DNA from: Lanius collurio
Taxonomy: Eukaryota > Chordata > Aves > Passeriformes > Laniidae
Reading direction: 5' to 3'
Assembly: GCA_020086605.1 (NCBI GenBank)
Contig: JACBWW010000090.1
Span: forward strand, 871,026 to 935,025
DNA length: 64,000 nucleotides
The position numbers and the translations under genes are program-made. Below are positions 59,455 through 64,000 of this stretch, piece after piece. Below the pieces are notes generated by a model. That model searched no databases, was not told the origin of the DNA, and was given only the letters and a program-made list of their open reading frames with translations. Each line of letters starts with the position of its first letter. The stretch's first letter is position 1.

Positions 59455-59503
59455 CTTGTGGGACAAACTTGAGCCACTTGCACACGGATCACCTGCAAGC
59501 CAT
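57525..59503 (-). CDS. STON1: STON1 first coding exon (large), with short 5' UTR
   Basis: Acceptor TTTCTTCATAG places the exon start at 59503, with coding from 59454. It encodes residues 1-643 plus one base, ending KIDRLPDKNS before donor GTAAAT at 57524. It carries the whole disordered N-terminus, the stonin homology domain and most of the mu-homology domain. Confidence 0.95.
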
Positions 59504-62500
59504 CTATGAAGAAACAACAAACATGATTCAAATCAAACTGAAATCACACAAAGCTCAAAACAAGCAGTTCACAAATCCAGTGTATTTTGTTTTACATGTA
59601 TAATCTGAGACAGCTGTGTAGAAACAGAAAAATTGCCCATGCGAATCCCCACGGCTCTCACAGGTTGGGGATTGAAGGGAGTTCTAAGCTCTATGAGCTG
59701 TTCAGAGCATCTGATGTACAGAGCCTCTCAATCAGAGAGAGCAGAATGCCCCAGAGCAGTACAGCACTGCTTGAATAATACTTTCAGCTTCATACTATAC
59801 CACATAATACTATACAGCTTATGCATCATTTGGAATATGGACAGAGATTTTCCATACCGGGCACCTGCTCCTAGTGAGGTTTCCCCTCCTTCTCCCATCA
59901 AACAAAACAGCATTTTACTAAGAATGATGTAGCTGTTTCCAAAAATAGAATCAGGAGGGGGAGAGGGGATTATTTTTTGATGACAAGCTGTAACAACCCA
60001 GTGCTGACAGCAAAGGTACACACACTGCTGCCATCAGGGCAAAAACCTGGATGCCTGCCAGACATCAGTTCCTTCAACACAGGCTTACGCTCTTGGAGAC
60101 TGGACATGTTACAAGGGATTGTTGGGAAGGCATTAAAGTTACAAACAAGAAATTAGCCTTAAGGATGAGCAGTACATTCCTGCTAGAGAGTAGACTGCAA
60201 GCCTCCACTGCAGACAAAAGGCTCACAAAACACAAGTCAAGGCCAAGTAACAACATTCACATCTGCCAAGCACTGAACTGGCTGGTGGCCTGGAAAAAGG
60301 ACAGGTCTTTAAACCAATTAATAAACTACACTTCATCAAACAAAGTGTCTTTGGTAAAGGGCTCAGCTGGATGTCCTCAGAGCAGGACTGCAAGCAGTAA
60401 ATCATTAATCTTGCCTTCGTGGTTCTGAATTGTGTGCTGAAATTAAACACTCATTGCATCCTTATGCAGGGCATGTTGTCCCCAAAGTTTTTCTTCCCCA
60501 CTGCTCCTGCCTGATGAGGGAGCAAGCAAAAAACTGCCACTGCCTGAGGAGGAATTGAGTACAATGAAACACCAGGAGTACATATAAACATCACTCATTT
60601 GAGAGAAAGTTACTCTTGTTCTGTCAGAACACATTCACGTTTGCCTGAAAGCACAAGTAAGGCAGAGTTCATATAGACAAAAACCACCTGCATGTACATT
60701 ACTCCGTTAATTAAGATCATTAATGATCACTCAGAGCTCTTGCCCTTCGTGCACAGACAGCCACAGTCAGGCTGTTTAATTGCTACAGAATCACACAACC
60801 ATAAAAGCCATTCTTTATCTGTAACATTCAAAGAACAGTTCACTTCTAGACATGCCACAGTTCAGCCAAGTGAAATCTTGTGCTACAAGTCTTTATTTTT
60901 ACCATTTCTCCATTTTTCTGGGGCAGTTTGTAGCTGGTAAGAAAGAGCCATAAACTGTGGCACAGCCTGCTTACTCTGAGGCTGAGCAACTGAGAGCTGG
61001 CAATGGAGGAGAACTCTGGTCCTTCATTAGTTTTTGAACTCTCGACCCTTTTGTTCAGAAAAATATTTGCACTATGCTAGTTATTTTATAAGCACCACTT
61101 AGAGAAAGAGAGAGAGAAAAGGAGCAAACAAGCACAAATTACTGCCATAGCTCAGACACACACAACTACCAGTGTATCCTTCACCCACACAATCACTTCA
61201 TCATAATAAAGTGCAGCAATGGAAAGAAAAATCACAGCTATTTGGTCTCTGACTTGGTCATCATGTTTTCCTCCCATATCACACCCTCTCCTCCTCTCCC
61301 TCTGGTTGCCACCACGGCTCTTTCAGCATTAATTATTTATAGAGACGAAGTTTTGAAGGTTTTAGTCCTTTTTTCAAAGCCTCACTTGTTAAGAGCAGCT
61401 AATGGGATGCTAACTCGGGGCGTGGCTTTTTCGTGGAACAGCTGGGGCACTGAGGCAGACAAGAGAACATAAGGAAACAGCCTCAAAAGCTGCCATTAAA
61501 AACTCCTCTGGCATTTAACGGAGATAAGGGACAGCCAGAGAGAAAAAAAACCACGATGTGGATGGGAGAGAGCCCTTTCTCTGCGAAGGGACTCTGGGGA
61601 TGATGCTACAACCCTCCAGTGAGACTACAGCCATGATCAAGGGGCAAATCACACAACACTGAAATACACCAATGGAAAAGAAATCATAAAATCGGGTGTT
61701 TACAATAAAGAACACATTTGCAGACTGTTTCCCTTTCTTGTTAGAAAGGGAGTTTTTCAGCATCCTTTATTAATCCCAGATGTTTGGGGTTTTTCTCCCT
61801 AACATCTTTTACTATTCACTTTTTAAAATGCCATGTTGCAGATTATTTGGCAGGTTTTTTCCCCTTTACAAAAAAAAAAAAAAAGGCGTTTGAACTCCAC
61901 CTGCCTAACATTTAACTTCAGTCAGTAAGTCTCAATGAAGGAAACCACTTTCCCAGACAGAGCCCTCCTCTGCAGTCACAATACCCTCAGTGTACCTGTC
62001 AGAGGCTGTAGCTTTCTCCTCTTGTCACTGTTGCAGTTATGTGGGAGTTTTTTAAAAGAAAGAAAAAGAAAAGATGCTGATGATAACAAAAACACACATG
62101 CAAGAAGTGTTAAAATAGATAGTGGTTCCCATACTGTTACTCACTGATGCCCAGCACTGACCACTAGGGTTGGAGAAAAAAATAAACCCAAACAGATTTT
62201 TACAAGCTGCTTGTATAGCATCACGCTAATTAAGGGAAATGCACCCTCTTGTGTGTAAAGGATAGCACCACTCATCTAGTATTGAAAAAAAAGAGTAAGA
62301 TCAGTCTAATGCTGCTTTACATCACTTGTTCTCTGATTCTTTTATATCTGCTCAATGGAATAAAGCAATGCTTTTGAGTTCTATTTTGTCCTAAATCATG
62401 CTCCAAATTCCTTCTTATGAGCTGGGACATTCTTCCTCGAAATTGAAATAAATTCAGGCTTCAGGATGGATGCATTTTGTCTCCAAAAAGCAAAGGTCCC

Positions 62501-64000
62501 CCCTGGGACTTACATGACTGTAACCCAAATGTTTTGGGTAAAAGGAAAACAATACCACTGATCACACACATATTATGTGGTCTGTAACATTTAAATTACA
62601 AGCACGTGTGGTATCTTGTTCAGATATGAGGCAGGAAATACCATTTTTAGAATATTGAAATTGCCAATAAAAAAAGCTGGTTGAAATAACAGTTGATCCT
62701 AGATTCATTAATTCCAGTGAACCCAAAAGTTGCAACTCATTTCAATTCATCCCCTTCTACCTGAAAACAATCCTCCCATTTATCAGATTAACGCAGTCCC
62801 TCAGCATTTAATGAACAGTAGTTGCAGCTTAATTTCTTCATTTTAATACCTTGAGGATGGAAGAAAGAGAAATCCTATCTTATTATTGAAAGATTTCATA
62901 GGCTGTAGCTATCACTGGTTCCTCTGTTGCATCAGAAATCCCAGATCAAATCTGCAGCAAAAATACAGCTCAACTTTTGTGCCTTGCTGGGGGATATTGT
63001 TACCTCTTCCTACACTGAACACGAATAATAACTCCCTACTTACTCTAAGGGGTAACTCAAGGTATTGGCATGGGTTCTTTAAATCCAGATGCACCTGGGT
63101 CCTCAGCGAGCTGGGGATGCTGACATGTCATCAGCAGCGTCCCCACCATGCTGACAGCACGGCCTTCTGACACCTCCTTCACAGCAGCAGCACTGAACCC
63201 TTTGCACACCTCACACTCTTAGGGGTCTTCCCTAAAATTTGGCACCAATTAAAACCCTCAAGCACATCCTCTTCTGTTCAAACACAAAGGTCCTCTTTTA
63301 AAATATTGGAGGAGCGCGGGGTCAGCTAATGAGGAACATCAGGGAAACATCTCCCTTCTGCAAAGCATAAAGCAAGTAAATGCAGTGTTTAATAGACAGA
63401 GCTCACACTCCCAACACACAGAAAAGCATAATTCTATAAATACCTTCTTTATTGCCTCTCTAGCTCCAGAGGCCATCATGGCTTCAGAACTGTTGAGCTG
63501 CACATCCTCTAAACAAATTCTCTTTTTAACACCCAAGCTCGTACCGTATGTGTGCCACTTGTTCAGTGGGGTTTTATTGGGTAAACCAAGCTCAAAAAAA
63601 CCCCAGATTTATCTACACTCAGTGTGACAAAAGAGTTAAATAATCCCTTCCAAATAAGCTGAGCTCTTCACATGAGCTGCTCTGTTTGTGGACAGTGCCT
63701 GGTCATTTTATTTCCACCCTTCCAGAGAAACTATGGACCCCATACACTGCTACACATCAATTTTATTTCCAAGAGCAAGGCTGTCTGTTGCATACAGGCC
63801 ACACAGAAATTTAATGCAAAGCTCTGCATCCTGTGCACACTGTGGTGAAGCTGTCCCATAACCTCACCATCTGAGTTGTTACTGTTCCTGGTACAAACAA
63901 TTCTTCAAGCATTTTGCCACAGAGTGTAGTAGGGAAGTACAAATTCTCTGCAGTTTAAGCAATAAAGCACATACGGTATATAAAATTCCCGAAATGTTCC
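59504..64000. other. Region upstream of the STON1 coding exon
   Basis: Probably STON1 first intron, because a splice acceptor precedes the coding exon. No non-coding first exon or CpG island could be identified, so the STON1 promoter is probably beyond the window or in this AT-rich sequence. It contains GA-rich (61101-61122) and A-run (61869-61884) tracts. No coding gene recognised. Confidence 0.6.

Noticed and set aside
59455..59520. In-frame ATG 22 codons upstream of the STON1 start
   Set aside because: It lies on the intron side of a strong acceptor (TTTCTTCATAG), and the conserved stonin-1 N-terminus starts at MCS.NP, so it is not in the spliced mRNA.
1..64000. CRISPR arrays, tRNA/rRNA genes, bacterial-type systems, intact endogenous retroviruses
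   Set aside because: None seen by eye on either strand; the only mobile elements I could name are CR1 LINE fragments.

Overview
The window is vertebrate nuclear DNA, almost certainly from a bird. Its genes are split by GT-AG introns. The interspersed repeats I can recognise are all CR1 LINEs, the dominant avian/reptilian LINE, and introns are compact for an amniote. I cannot fix the order or species. No prokaryotic operon, CRISPR array, tRNA or rRNA gene was recognised.

Three protein-coding genes account for the coding content, in the order familiar from the amniote FSHR-LHCGR-GTF2A1L-STON1 block. (1) LHCGR, the luteinizing hormone/choriogonadotropin receptor, lies on the + strand from the left edge to 23637. 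All 11 exons are present, but exon 1 is cut by the window edge, so the signal peptide and promoter are missing. (2) GTF2A1L, the germ-cell TFIIA alpha/beta-like factor, lies on the - strand with start codon at 39248 and stop at 27955, in 9 coding exons (about 467 residues). It starts inside a CpG island. (3) STON1, the endocytic adaptor stonin-1, lies on the - strand with start codon at 59454 and stop at 50241, in 3 coding exons (735 residues). LHCGR and GTF2A1L converge tail to tail across about 4 kb. STON1 sits upstream of GTF2A1L on the same strand, about 11 kb away.

The two - strand genes can be joined in frame: STON1 exon 50681-50883 ends in phase 0 and GTF2A1L exon 2 (37289-37390) begins in phase 0. 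This is the arrangement that gives the known STON1-GTF2A1L (SALF) readthrough protein in mammals. GTF2A1L also keeps a taspase-1-type QVDG site.

Repeats: a degenerate CR1 at about 4495-6102 abuts an opposite-strand CR1 3' tail (6111-6210) in LHCGR intron 1. Another CR1 is in LHCGR intron 9 (19015-19680), and one is intergenic (45405-45919). There are A/T-rich simple repeats, a GGCTA-type pentamer array at the GTF2A1L 5' end and a striking near-perfect hairpin in GTF2A1L intron 7. The rest is intron or intergenic sequence in which I could not identify a gene. I see no clearly new biological system. The best leads are the readthrough-compatible splice phases, an extended LHCGR hinge, the intron-7 hairpin, and several regulatory and polyadenylation signals.
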